Shown here in pieces: positions 8,359 to 16,839 of a stretch of 56,461 bases of DNA (within the stretch, counting starts at the first letter, position 1; each line of letters opens with the position of its first letter). Origin of the DNA: Colivicinus sp963607765. GTDB taxonomy: Bacteria > Bacillota_I > Bacilli_A > Erysipelotrichales > Erysipelotrichaceae. Location: NCBI GenBank assembly GCA_963607765.1, contig CAVDDT010000011.1:1-56461 (forward strand), read 5' to 3'. The notes under the pieces were generated by a model. The model worked only from the letters and a program-made list of their open reading frames with translations, did not search any database and was not told the origin of the DNA. The translations under genes and the position numbers were made by a program.

Positions 8359-8611
8359 ATTTAAAACACATGCCTCTTTCTTTGATAAAAATTGAAATAA
8401 ATTTTGCACAATATGAAATGATTTTAATTTTCAAAAGGTAAGCTTGCACAATTGTGTATAATATCAATGGAAATGAGCGATATTATAAACTCGTCTGAGT
8501 GAAGAAGAAAAATAGATTATAATGCAACAATATGCATACAATATGATGGTGGTTGTATTAATAAAACTTATGATTGTGCATACTGATACTTGAAAGATTT
8601 GTTGAATAAAA
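8359..8611 (+). promoter_or_regulatory. Leader region with a palindrome-overlapped -10 box
   Basis: This 253-base gap holds GCACAATTGTGT (8446-8457), a near-perfect palindrome that runs into TATAAT (8457-8462). A second copy of the word TTGCACAAT occurs in similar form at 8405-8412. Downstream, two mutually exclusive helices can be drawn: ATACAA (8536-8541) with TTGTAT (8553-8558), or a longer bulged pairing of 8532-8542 with 8573-8581. No conserved riboswitch or T-box motif is recognisable. It may be a repressor-controlled promoter with a structured leader for the gene at 8612, but this is weak. Confidence 0.35.
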
Positions 8612-9313
8612 ATGGAAAAATATAAAAGTGATGATAAATATTCTTACATACTAGGTATTTCTTTAACTATTGAGGCTTTAAAAAAAGTTCCTCAATTTAT
8701 GGAAAAAGTTTATGTTTCTAGTAAAGCTATTAAGAATGAACAATATGAAAAGTTGCTTGAGCTTACAAGTTCTTTTAATATTCCTTTAATTGAAGATGAC
8801 AAAGTTATTGAAAAATTATCAGTTAAAGAAAATTGCTACGGCATTGGTGTTTTCAAGAAATTCTACAATGATTTAAAAACCGATAGGCATATTGTTTTAT
8901 ATAAGTTTTCTGACTATGGAGAATTAGGCACTATTTTTAGAAGCGCTGTTTCGTTTGACTTTAGTGATCTTGTTTTAATTGATTGTGCAATTGATTATTT
9001 TGATCCTAGAGTTGTAAGAGCTTCTATGGGTTCTATATTTCATTTAAATATAAAATGTTTTAATTCTCTTGAAGAATATAAAAGGGAATATAATTATCAT
9101 CTATATCCATTCACTTCCAAAAGAGATAAAGAGTTAAAACAGTTAAAATTAGAATCACCTTATAGTTTAATTATTCCTCAAAACTATTATGATTTAGATA
9201 ATATATTTGATTATGGTTACTATCTAAAGCATATTGGTAAAGAAGAAATTTCTTTATCTAGTTTAAGTTCAATTGTTTTTAACTATTGTTACTTGTCAAA
9301 TCTTAAGCGATAG
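8612..9313 (+). CDS. SPOUT-superfamily (TrmH/SpoU-type) RNA methyltransferase
   Basis: These enzymes methylate tRNA or rRNA, often at ribose 2'-O, using S-adenosylmethionine bound in a trefoil knot. The 233-residue protein carries motif 1 as GELGTIFRSA (about 109-118), motif 2 as VRASMGSIFHL (about 136-146) and a degenerate motif 3 near the C-terminus, SLSSLSSIVFNYCY. The N-terminal 90 residues resemble the L30e-like RNA-binding domain of the family. The target nucleotide cannot be told from sequence. No Shine-Dalgarno is evident at the ATG at 8612. The 3' end overlaps the convergent radical SAM gene by 25 bases. Confidence 0.75.
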   Translation: MEKYKSDDKYSYILGISLTIEALKKVPQFMEKVYVSSKAIKNEQYEKLLELTSSFNIPLIEDDKVIEKLSVKENCYGIGVFKKFYNDLKTDRHIVLYKFSDYGELGTIFRSAVSFDFSDLVLIDCAIDYFDPRVVRASMGSIFHLNIKCFNSLEEYKREYNYHLYPFTSKRDKELKQLKLESPYSLIIPQNYYDLDNIFDYGYYLKHIGKEEISLSSLSSIVFNYCYLSNLKR

Positions 9314-10101
9314 GTACATTTCTTGCATAAAGGAAGTATCATATGCTTGTTTTTAAGCTCGCTAAGAGCTTTTTTATATTTTTCTGATTCTAGTACTTCT
9401 TTAAGCGATTCTTTGTTTAAATCGCCAAAAGAATTGATTCCTGAACCATCTAGACAACAAGATGTAACAAGGCCATTATGTAAGATAGCTATTTGATCAA
9501 TTAAACCATGACAGTATCCGTATTCGCCAATATCTTCATCATTAATATTTGGCCATCTAAACATTTCTTGAGAGTATATATAGACATTATCTTTTAATTT
9601 ATATGATTTATCTTTTTTAGTATCTTTAAAATGATATTTGTTGTTTAGCTTATTTAGATAATCGGTTAATTTATCATCCAAATTATTCAAATCATAGAAT
9701 CTTAATTCGATAATCTTATTATTGTTGTTTTCGATTAGATAATCGATAGTCCTAAAATATTCATCACTAACATTTATGTTGTTTATTGAATGAATGGAAA
9801 TAGACAATTTTCTAAGTGAATCATGATTTAAAACATCTTTATGTTTGCCTAAAAGTATTCCGTTTGTAACAAGTTGCAAATTAAAATCATATTTGTCTAA
9901 TAAATTCATTATTTGATCAAAGCTTGGATGAAGTAGAGGCTCACCTAATACATGAAGATAAATATAACTTGAAAACTTTCTAATTTGTTTTAAATAATTT
10001 TCAATGTCTTTGATATCCATAAATGTTGTGCCTTTATCTTGCGTACAAAATTTGCAATTAAGGTTACAACTATTAGTTATTTCTAAATAGATTCTTTTCA
10101 T
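9289..10101 (-). CDS. Radical SAM protein with a SPASM-like C-terminus
   Basis: Radical SAM enzymes use a [4Fe-4S] cluster to cleave S-adenosylmethionine and start radical chemistry. The cluster motif CNLNCKFC (Cys12, 16, 19) sits at the start and is followed by the GEP-like motif VLGEPLLHP. The C-terminal part has CHGLIDQIAIL, GLVTSCCLDG and LPLCKKC, the spacing of a SPASM/twitch auxiliary cluster. Such proteins include peptide maturases and sulfatase-activating enzymes; no partner peptide is visible, so the substrate is unknown. I choose the ATG at 10101 (270 residues), because the -10 box TATAAT ends at 10109, which makes the mRNA leaderless; ATGs at 10104, 10110 and 10131 are also in frame. 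Confidence 0.78.
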   Translation of the reverse strand: MKRIYLEITNSCNLNCKFCTQDKGTTFMDIKDIENYLKQIRKFSSYIYLHVLGEPLLHPSFDQIMNLLDKYDFNLQLVTNGILLGKHKDVLNHDSLRKLSISIHSINNINVSDEYFRTIDYLIENNNNKIIELRFYDLNNLDDKLTDYLNKLNNKYHFKDTKKDKSYKLKDNVYIYSQEMFRWPNINDEDIGEYGYCHGLIDQIAILHNGLVTSCCLDGSGINSFGDLNKESLKEVLESEKYKKALSELKNKHMILPLCKKCTYRLRFDK

Positions 10102-10108
10102 CATAAAC

Positions 10109-10116
10109 ATTATAAT
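10109..10116. promoter_or_regulatory. Palindromic shared -10 box of two divergent leaderless genes
   Basis: ATTATAAT is its own reverse complement and supplies TATAAT on both strands. On the plus strand it ends at 10116, six bases before the truB ATG. On the minus strand it ends at 10109, seven bases before the radical SAM ATG at 10101. Neither gene has a Shine-Dalgarno sequence. Both transcripts would therefore begin at, or within a base or two of, the start codon. Confidence 0.7.
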
Positions 10117-10122
10117 AGTTTC

Positions 10123-10965
10123 ATGGGTCAAATTATATATATTGATAAACCAAAGGGAATTACTTCCTTTGACATGTGCTTTAAATTAAGAAAAGTTTTT
10201 AATACTAAAAAAATAGGCCATACTGGCACTTTGGATCCAAATGCAACAGGATTAATGATTTGTCTTGTTGACAACGCTACCAAAGCTAATCAATTTTTAG
10301 TTTGTGCAAAAAAAGAATATATTGCTACCGTCAAGCTCGGTATTAAAACGGATAGTGAAGATATCGATGGAAATATATTGGAGAGAAAAGATGAAGCAAT
10401 GCCAGGGGTAGAAACAATTAGGGAAACAATCGCTTCTTTCTTAGGCAAGTCTGTTCAAGTTCCTCCTATGACTAGTGCTATTAAAGTAAATGGCAAAAAA
10501 TTATATGAGTATCAAAGAGAAGGAAAGACTGTTGAAATAAAACCTAGAGAAATTGAAGTTTTTTCTATTGAACTACTTGATGTTAATGAAGATACTTTTT
10601 CTTTTAAATGCTATGTAAGTAGTGGAACTTATGTTAGAACTCTAGCTCAAGATATTTTAAAGAAACTAAATGTAATTGGCACTTTATCTGATCTTAGAAG
10701 AACAAAGATAGATAGCATCGATATTTCTTTAAGCGATAAATTAGATGATGTGTTAAATGGAAACTATCATGAATATACAATGTATGATATTTTATCTAAA
10801 TATTATTATGTTTATAATGTTTCAAATAGAAAAGCAATCATTGATGGTAAGCCACTGAAGCTTGATTTAGATGAAGAAATGATTCTTTGTGTAGATAATG
10901 GTGATGCTTTAGCTATTTATAAAAAAGAAGATAGCTTATATAGATGCGTTAGAGGCTTGTTATGA
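10123..10965 (+). CDS. truB: tRNA pseudouridine-55 synthase TruB
   Basis: TruB converts uridine 55 in the T-loop of tRNA to pseudouridine. The 280-residue protein begins IYIDKPKGITSFDMC and has the catalytic-aspartate motif GHTGTLDPNATGLM (Asp about residue 38). The conserved PPMTSAIKVNGKKLYEYQREG and YVRTLAQDI segments follow, and the C-terminal part is PUA-like. The ATG at 10123 lies six bases after TATAAT and has no ribosome binding site, so translation is probably leaderless. It overlaps ribF by four bases, the usual truB-ribF pairing of Bacillota. Confidence 0.95.
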   Translation: MGQIIYIDKPKGITSFDMCFKLRKVFNTKKIGHTGTLDPNATGLMICLVDNATKANQFLVCAKKEYIATVKLGIKTDSEDIDGNILERKDEAMPGVETIRETIASFLGKSVQVPPMTSAIKVNGKKLYEYQREGKTVEIKPREIEVFSIELLDVNEDTFSFKCYVSSGTYVRTLAQDILKKLNVIGTLSDLRRTKIDSIDISLSDKLDDVLNGNYHEYTMYDILSKYYYVYNVSNRKAIIDGKPLKLDLDEEMILCVDNGDALAIYKKEDSLYRCVRGLL

Positions 10966-11510
10966 TAGATAAGATATTTTTTGATGAAGATATTTCGCTT
11001 AAAGAAAATGTGTCTTGCATCGGTTCTTTTGATGGTGTTCATAGAGGACACCAACATTTAATCAAGAAAACGATTGAATTAGCTAAAAGAGATAATGTCT
11101 TGCCTTATGCGATAACGTTTGATCCAGATCCTGATGTTTTACTTGGAAACAATACTTTAAGGCTTACTTCATTAGACAAAAAAATAGCCTTATTTGAAGA
11201 ATTTGGACTTAAAGGTGTAATTATTATTCCCTTTGATGAAAAAGTCATGAGAATGGATTTAAATTGCTTCAAGAGCGAAATCTTTGATAAGCTAAATGTT
11301 AAAACGTTAGTATGTGGTTTTGATTTTACCTATGGTTATAAAGGAAAAGGGAATGTATCCACTTTAAAGAAACAAGGAATTAATGTTGAAGTACTTGATG
11401 AATATACATACTATGGCAAGAAAATATCTAGTACAAGAATTAGAAATGAGATATTAAAGGGAAATATTACTTTCGCAAGCAAAATGTTGGGCTATGAATA
11501 TAACAAATAA
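10962..11510 (+). CDS. ribF: FAD synthetase (FMN adenylyltransferase) domain of RibF, without the flavokinase domain
   Basis: Bacterial RibF normally makes FMN from riboflavin with a C-terminal kinase and then FAD with an N-terminal adenylyltransferase. This 182-residue protein has only the N-terminal half. The nucleotidyltransferase motif GSFDGVHRGHQ (about 22-32), the FDPDP segment and the conserved ISSTRIRNEI (about 155-164) are intact, so the adenylyltransferase should work. The roughly 125-residue flavokinase domain is absent, and the next gene starts inside its 3' end in another frame. The cell must take up FMN or use a separate kinase. The ATGA overlap with truB implies translational coupling. 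Confidence 0.9.
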   Translation: MIDKIFFDEDISLKENVSCIGSFDGVHRGHQHLIKKTIELAKRDNVLPYAITFDPDPDVLLGNNTLRLTSLDKKIALFEEFGLKGVIIIPFDEKVMRMDLNCFKSEIFDKLNVKTLVCGFDFTYGYKGKGNVSTLKKQGINVEVLDEYTYYGKKISSTRIRNEILKGNITFASKMLGYEYNK

Positions 11511-12798
11511 ATTATTTTTAGAAAGAACAAGAGAATATTTTAACAAGGATAGCGATTTGTATCTACAGTTATTAAATCAAAAAGCTACTTCGGGTTTTTT
11601 TATTAACGAGAAAAAAGCTCAAAAAGAAGAAGTTTTTAATTTAATTGATTTTGAATATTCTTCTTGCAAGTTTAATCCATATGCTTACTATCATAATGAT
11701 GAAAATATAGGAAAAACTAAAGCCTATGAACTAGGACTAATTTATCCTCAAGATGTTGAATCTAGTTTACCTGCATCTTTTGTTAATCCAAGGGGAGTAA
11801 AACTTGCGATTGATTTATGTGCTGCACCAGGTGGTAAAAGCATTGATGTCCTTAATAAATTAGATGATGATTGTCTTTTGATTAGCAATGATGTTTCATA
11901 CAAACGTGCTTCTATTTTAGCTAGCAATCTAGAAAGATTAGGCCTTACCAACACAATGGTAACTTCGATTCAACCGGAGTTATTTGTTAAAAAATTTGAG
12001 AATTGTTTTGATTTGGTTGTGTTGGATGCACCTTGCTCGGGAGAAGGCATGATTAGAAAATATCCCGAAATATTAGATACTTATTCTCTTTCTAATATTA
12101 AAAACATTGCTTGTACACAAGCTGATTTATTAGAAACTGCTTATAGTCTTCTTAAAGGAAAAGGCCAGCTTTTGTATTCAACTTGTACATATGCATTTGA
12201 GGAAGATGAAAATCAAATTATTAATTTCTTGTCAAAACATCAAGATATGAAGATTGTCCCTATTGACATAGAAAATAATTATTCTAAATTAAAGGGCACA
12301 ATTAAATTGTCACCATTAAATGATTGTGAGGGACAATTTATGTGTTTAATGATAAAAGAAGGGGATAGTGCTTCTAGATTTAAATATAAAAAAACAGTAA
12401 AAAATAATATTGTTGAAAGGTTTGTTAAAGATAATCTAGCTATTGAAAACTATTTTCTTTATTCTAAACAAGAAAAGTATTATCTTTCTTTTGTTGAAGT
12501 TCCCAGTATCGAAAATCAATTATTGAATTATGGAATATATTTAGGAGAACTAAAAAAAGATCGTTTTGAACCAAGTCATAGTCTATATCGTTCTAATCAA
12601 TTAATAGGTAAATTTAAACATGTAGTTGATATAGATGATAATCAATATAATGATTTTGTATTAGGAAAAGAATTAAAAGTTAATGTTTCTGATAACTATT
12701 ATCTAGTAACTTATCACAGTCACTCTTTAGGATATGGAAAATGTGCTAAGGGCGTTCTTAAAAATAAGTATCCTAAAGGACTTAGAAGGATGGTATAA
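11494..12798 (+). CDS. RsmF/NOL1-NOP2-Sun family rRNA cytosine-5 methyltransferase
   Basis: Enzymes of this family transfer a methyl group from S-adenosylmethionine to C5 of cytosine in 16S rRNA. The 434-residue protein has the SAM-binding segment DLCAAPGGKS (about 109-118), the motif DAPCSGEGM with the cysteine that releases product, and the motif YSTCTYAFEEDENQ with the catalytic cysteine. After the catalytic core comes a C-terminal PUA-like RNA-binding domain ending HSLGYGKCAKGVLKNKYPKGLRR. This layout is that of RsmF/YebU rather than RsmB. It overlaps ribF by 17 bases, so the two are co-translated. Confidence 0.9.
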   Translation: MNITNKLFLERTREYFNKDSDLYLQLLNQKATSGFFINEKKAQKEEVFNLIDFEYSSCKFNPYAYYHNDENIGKTKAYELGLIYPQDVESSLPASFVNPRGVKLAIDLCAAPGGKSIDVLNKLDDDCLLISNDVSYKRASILASNLERLGLTNTMVTSIQPELFVKKFENCFDLVVLDAPCSGEGMIRKYPEILDTYSLSNIKNIACTQADLLETAYSLLKGKGQLLYSTCTYAFEEDENQIINFLSKHQDMKIVPIDIENNYSKLKGTIKLSPLNDCEGQFMCLMIKEGDSASRFKYKKTVKNNIVERFVKDNLAIENYFLYSKQEKYYLSFVEVPSIENQLLNYGIYLGELKKDRFEPSHSLYRSNQLIGKFKHVVDIDDNQYNDFVLGKELKVNVSDNYYLVTYHSHSLGYGKCAKGVLKNKYPKGLRRMV

Positions 12799-12799
12799 T
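12791..12799 (+). promoter_or_regulatory. Extended -10 promoter of the leaderless Asp23-family gene
   Basis: TGGTATAAT contains TATAAT (12794-12799) with the TGn extension and lies inside the end of the upstream gene. Six bases later comes the ATG at 12806. There is no -35 box worth naming, as expected for an extended -10 promoter. Confidence 0.65.
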
Positions 12800-12805
12800 T
12801 TATTC

Positions 12806-13111
12806 ATGTTAAATAAGAATGAATATGGAAATATTAATGTATCAAAGAATGCATTAAATGATATTGCTAATATTGCTTGCGGTAAAGTAAAAGATGTTTA
12901 TCCTTTAAAGAAAGATGGCGAGATTGCTAATTGTTCTTATAAGGATGATGAAATTAAAGTAGTACTTACTATTAAAGTCAAGCAGGGTGCTGATATCGCT
13001 AAAATAAGTAATAAACTTCAATCTAAAGTTCATGAAGCTATAGCTGAAATGACGGGCCTTGATTGTAAGTCAATTGATATCAATATCGAAGGATTTGTAT
13101 TATCGAAGTAA
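12806..13111 (+). CDS. Asp23/Gls24-family (DUF322) protein
   Basis: The family consists of small envelope-stress or alkaline-shock proteins of Gram-positive bacteria; YloU and YqhY are the Bacillus members, and the exact role is not settled. The 101-residue protein shows the typical pattern: N-terminal INVSKNALNDIANIAC, a central VVLTIKVKQGADIAKIS strand and helix, and a final VDI-type strand, here IDINIEGFVLSK. A longer reading from 12734 is possible but would lie mostly inside the upstream gene. I choose 12806 because it matches the family start and sits six bases after an extended -10 box. There is no Shine-Dalgarno sequence at the right distance. Confidence 0.85.
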   Translation: MLNKNEYGNINVSKNALNDIANIACGKVKDVYPLKKDGEIANCSYKDDEIKVVLTIKVKQGADIAKISNKLQSKVHEAIAEMTGLDCKSIDINIEGFVLSK

Positions 13112-13130
13112 AGCGCTGATGCGCTTTTTC
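13110..13130 (+). terminator. Terminator of the Asp23-family gene
   Basis: AAAGCGC (13110-13116) pairs with GCGCTTT (13121-13127) around TGAT and is followed by a T-rich tail. It starts within the stop codon. Confidence 0.85.
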
Positions 13131-13143
13131 TTTTGGTCAAATA

Positions 13144-13171
13144 AAAACCTCTAGGTTAGCCTAGAGGTTTT
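13144..13171 (-). terminator. Terminator of pbp1A
   Basis: AAAACCTCTAGG (13144-13155) pairs with CCTAGAGGTTTT (13160-13171) around a four-base loop. Read on the minus strand, the stem ends in TTTTTATTT, which fits termination of the minus-strand pbp1A-recU unit. It could also act on the plus strand. Confidence 0.88.
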
Positions 13172-13174
13172 GTT

Positions 13175-16100
13175 TTAGTTAACTACTTGTAAGTCTCTAC
13201 TTTGCGTTTGTCCATCAGTTGATGTAGCGGTAACTTTAACAACATCGCCATAAGCACCAGTATAAACTGTAACTGAATTTCCGTTTATTGAATAATATTG
13301 AGAATCAATTTCTTCACCTGTAGCAGAATTTGTGATTGCCCAGCTAACATCTTTATTAGCACTAACTGTAAATCCACCAGAAGTATTATTGGCTGTTAAT
13401 GCTAATGCTTGAGAAGTGGAAGTGATGGTGAATGACAGTTTCTTTAATTCACTTTGTTTCTTTCTAGTTGTTTCGATTCCTAAATGATCATAACTTAAAC
13501 CATTTGAATCAACAATTGTTACTGAATTGCTATCACCAGATTGAGCTTTGGTTGTTATATTATCTCTTTGAACACCAATTGAAACTAGATAGTTAATGAT
13601 TTCATCAACATCGGTTGTGTTTGGAATAATAACCGAAACATCTTTATCTTCTACCGTTGCATCAACGCATCTTTGAGTGGATGAGACATTTAGTTTTTCA
13701 TATCCATAATATGCACAAGCAGTAATTTTATCTCCTGCTGATGCTTCAACTTCATATGAGCCACTATTTGTTTCTGATGACACAGTATTTACAACGCTTC
13801 CGTTTACTTTGATTTCAGCTTTATATCTAATTGGACCATATACCCAAGAGTAATCAAATAATCTTTTTCCTGTAGCACTAATGATTGTTGAACCATCGCT
13901 TCTTGTAAGAGAAATATCCATTGTATCATCAGCTACTGTTAGAGCGCTCTCATCTGGATATGTAGGCCAAGTGATAGAAAGTGTTCCATCATTATAAGAA
14001 ACGGTAGGATCAGAAGACATTGATTCAACTTTAGATTCTTCAGGATTAACTAGGCTTGCATACTCTTTCTTGATATAACCTGTTGTTACATATTGACTGT
14101 CCATGTCAGTAATTGGAGCAGCGTATGGATAAGTAGCTAAGATATGTGTTAGTGATACTACACCACTAGGCTTCTCAAGTGTAGTAGGGGTTCCATATTC
14201 ACTAACTGTTAAATCAAGAATAGCGTTTGTTGTCTTGCCTTGAATATTTGATAAATAATCGGACAACGTAATATAGGACTGTTTATCTTTTTGGGCTTTT
14301 TCATAGCCAATCCAAGTACATACAGTGTAATTAGTGGTAGAGCCAACCATCCAGGCATCCTTAATAGAACCGTTTGGAATTCCATAAGCTGTACCAGAAT
14401 CACCCCAGTCGGTAGTTCCTGTCTTTGCGTATACTGGATAATCATCGATTAGTATTTGCATTAAGTTTGCATAACCACCAGAAACATTTGATTGAAGTAA
14501 AGTATCAACCATATATGCGGCTTCACTAGAAACAGTTTGTGTTGTTGTATAGCTTGGTGTAATAGGCGTCTTGCCATCTAAGAATTCAATTCTTGAAATA
14601 GTATGTGGCGTTACATATTGACCTAAGTTAAGTAGCGCTCCTTGAGCAGCAGCTAATTCAAGGCAAGAAACTGTAATCTTATTTCCACCAATACCACATT
14701 GAACATCAAAGTCTTCAAGTGTCATTTCAATACCCATTGAATTTAAATAATCAACCACATATTGAGAACCTTTCGCATCAATTACAGCCTGCAAGGTTTG
14801 AATAGCAGGGGTATTTAGGGAATTACCTAGGGCATCAGCTAAAGTAACTTGGCCTTGATATGTGCCGTTTGCATTAGCAACAACAATCGAAGTGCCAGAA
14901 TAGGTTATCGGTTTATCAACCAGTACGTGACTTGTACTCCATCCTAGATTTTCAAAAGCTAATACATAATCCAGAATTGGCTTTATTGCTGAACCAGGCT
15001 GTTTCTTTTGCTCAGTAGCGTGATTTAAAAGAAGGCTGCCACCATTTGCATAGTTTCTTCCACCTAATACACCTACAATTGCGCCGGTTTGGTTATTTAC
15101 CGCAATAGAAGCTAATTCAAATTCATCATCAGGGAATTCAATGCCATCATATTTTTCTTCTTGAATAGCGTCCATTGTTGACTGAATTTCCTTATTCATA
15201 TAAGTATAGATACGCATTCCTGTTGTATATGGATCTTTTCCAGTAAGTGTATATACTTCCGAAATAACTTGGTCAATATATGCTTGATAAGAAGAAGCAC
15301 TGCTACTTGATCCACTATCATTTTTGGTGTAATCAACAAGCAAGTCTTCTACCTTAATTGATTTAGCTAGTTGATATTCATCTTCAGTAATATATCCATG
15401 ATATTTCATTAGATATAAAACCTCATTTCTTCTTTCTGTTGCTAGTTCTAGATTATTGAATGGGTTATAAGCATTAGGGGCATTGATAACTCCAGCAAGT
15501 AGAGCTGACTCGGCTAAGTTAAGCTCAGTTACGTTCTTGCCAAAGTAATATTCGCTAGCTTTTTGGATACCTCTTATATTTCTATTTCCACCAAAGTTTA
15601 ATTTATTTAAATATAGTTCTAGAATAGTCTTCTTATTAACTTCATCGCTCTTTTCAAGTTCCATCGCTAAAGCAATTTCTTGAACTTTTCTTGTGATACC
15701 GCTTAAGCCACTTCTACTAGCAGAAGTTCCTTCTTCATCATTTGAGAAATAGGTGTTCTTAATAAGCTGCATGGTGAAAGTAGAACCACCTTGTGAGAAT
15801 GACATTGTCTTTAAGTTAGATAAGAATGCCTTAGCAAAACGAGGAACATCGAAACCATTATGTTCAAAATATCTACTATCTTCTGTTGCGACAAAGGCGT
15901 CAATTAAGACATTAGGCAAATCATCATAAGTGACATTTTCTCTAATAGTTGTGCCAAGTTCTGCAATCAAATCACCATCTTGATCATAAACTTGCGAAGA
16001 TTCGCTATTGGTAAAATCGGTAATGTCAAGTGTAGGCTTGTTTTTCAACATGCCTACAATCATGATTAAGCCAATTGCTATACAAATTAGTCCAACACAA

Positions 16101-16225
16101 GCAATACTAGATACAATGATTGCCCACAAATTAACTTTATTAATCTTGCGTTTTACTTTTTTTGGTTTTGTCGTACTTGTTTCTTGAACAATAGGTTTTA
16201 ATTTAGTTTTAGTTTGTTTTTTCAT
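13175..16225 (-). CDS. Class A penicillin-binding protein (glycosyltransferase-transpeptidase) with PASTA and Ig-like tail
   Basis: It polymerises lipid II into glycan strands and cross-links them outside the membrane. The 1016-residue protein has a basic cytoplasmic start, one membrane segment (about 33-58), a GT51 domain with catalytic Glu115 in ATEDSRYFEHNGFD and the motif QGGSTFTMQLIKN. The transpeptidase has SAIK (Ser412), SLN in GNSLNTPA and KTG in YAKTGTTDWGDSGT. All catalytic motifs are intact. The C-terminal 300 residues hold a fibronectin-like segment, a PASTA-like segment (VIIPNTTDVDEIINYLVSIG) and a final bacterial Ig-like domain. It is PonA-like and adjoins recU, as in Bacillus. 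Confidence 0.93.
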   Translation of the reverse strand: MKKQTKTKLKPIVQETSTTKPKKVKRKINKVNLWAIIVSSIACVGLICIAIGLIMIVGMLKNKPTLDITDFTNSESSQVYDQDGDLIAELGTTIRENVTYDDLPNVLIDAFVATEDSRYFEHNGFDVPRFAKAFLSNLKTMSFSQGGSTFTMQLIKNTYFSNDEEGTSASRSGLSGITRKVQEIALAMELEKSDEVNKKTILELYLNKLNFGGNRNIRGIQKASEYYFGKNVTELNLAESALLAGVINAPNAYNPFNNLELATERRNEVLYLMKYHGYITEDEYQLAKSIKVEDLLVDYTKNDSGSSSSASSYQAYIDQVISEVYTLTGKDPYTTGMRIYTYMNKEIQSTMDAIQEEKYDGIEFPDDEFELASIAVNNQTGAIVGVLGGRNYANGGSLLLNHATEQKKQPGSAIKPILDYVLAFENLGWSTSHVLVDKPITYSGTSIVVANANGTYQGQVTLADALGNSLNTPAIQTLQAVIDAKGSQYVVDYLNSMGIEMTLEDFDVQCGIGGNKITVSCLELAAAQGALLNLGQYVTPHTISRIEFLDGKTPITPSYTTTQTVSSEAAYMVDTLLQSNVSGGYANLMQILIDDYPVYAKTGTTDWGDSGTAYGIPNGSIKDAWMVGSTTNYTVCTWIGYEKAQKDKQSYITLSDYLSNIQGKTTNAILDLTVSEYGTPTTLEKPSGVVSLTHILATYPYAAPITDMDSQYVTTGYIKKEYASLVNPEESKVESMSSDPTVSYNDGTLSITWPTYPDESALTVADDTMDISLTRSDGSTIISATGKRLFDYSWVYGPIRYKAEIKVNGSVVNTVSSETNSGSYEVEASAGDKITACAYYGYEKLNVSSTQRCVDATVEDKDVSVIIPNTTDVDEIINYLVSIGVQRDNITTKAQSGDSNSVTIVDSNGLSYDHLGIETTRKKQSELKKLSFTITSTSQALALTANNTSGGFTVSANKDVSWAITNSATGEEIDSQYYSINGNSVTVYTGAYGDVVKVTATSTDGQTQSRDLQVVN

Positions 16226-16227
16226 AA

Positions 16228-16800
16228 TTATCTCGTTTCATATACTTTATCTACTACCTTTAGGTAGTCACAAGGCCTTTGTAGCTTAAATTCTATCAAA
16301 TGGCCATTCTCCTTGATCCACTTGTAAGGCAATGACTTTCTAAGTCCCATGTTGTAATATTCAATAAACTTATGAGCGTCTATTAAATAATCTAAATTAT
16401 AAGAAGTCATGCGAATAATGATAAAGGCTATTGCACCATGTCGGTATACATTATTTAAATGTTCGATTTGATGTGGATGAATCGAGGCAAAAGGAAATGA
16501 GGTTTTTGAGCTACATTCTTTTGCTTCAAAATCAATATATTTGCCTTTATAGATACCATTGTAGTCAGTAGTACTAGGAAGTTTGAAATAAGCTTCAGTT
16601 ATTTTTGCTTTAGATCTAATAGGATAGTCTACTTTTACAATTGTAATAGGTGTAGGCTTTTTATGAATAATGGCAATATCATTCAATAAATAATCGCTAT
16701 TGGTTGTATTTATATCATCTTCTAAAGACATGCCTCTATTTGAAGCGCTGTCGAATTTTTTAATTTGAGAATTTACTTTTTTACCATTTGGATACTTCAT
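16228..16800 (-). CDS. recU: Holliday junction resolvase RecU
   Basis: RecU cleaves four-way DNA junctions during recombination and chromosome segregation. With the ATG at 16800 it has 190 residues, typical for RecU. It shows the conserved N-terminal MKYPNGK, the NRGMSLEDDIN segment, and the nuclease core STTDYNGIYKGKYIDFEAKE, with the Asp, Glu and Lys expected for metal-dependent catalysis. The stretch FPFASIHPHQIEHL is also family-typical. A longer reading from a TTG at 16824 is possible. TATAAT on this strand (16821-16816) sits 15 bases before the ATG with no Shine-Dalgarno, so the leader is only about nine bases. recU and pbp1A are two bases apart. Confidence 0.94.
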   Translation of the reverse strand: MKYPNGKKVNSQIKKFDSASNRGMSLEDDINTTNSDYLLNDIAIIHKKPTPITIVKVDYPIRSKAKITEAYFKLPSTTDYNGIYKGKYIDFEAKECSSKTSFPFASIHPHQIEHLNNVYRHGAIAFIIIRMTSYNLDYLIDAHKFIEYYNMGLRKSLPYKWIKENGHLIEFKLQRPCDYLKVVDKVYETR

Positions 16801-16839
16801 AAAAACTACGAAAGTATTATACAATAATATGCAATAATA

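Noticed and set aside
8467..8502. Eleven-codon leader peptide (MEMSDIINSSE) after TATAAT upstream of the SPOUT gene
   Set aside because: The gap of four bases to the -10 box is too short for a start at the ATG, no ribosome binding site is present, and the codons show no regulatory bias.
9289..10101. Radical SAM/SPASM protein as a peptide-natural-product maturase
   Set aside because: No small precursor peptide, exporter or protease gene lies next to it; neighbours are RNA-modification genes, so no RiPP cluster can be claimed.
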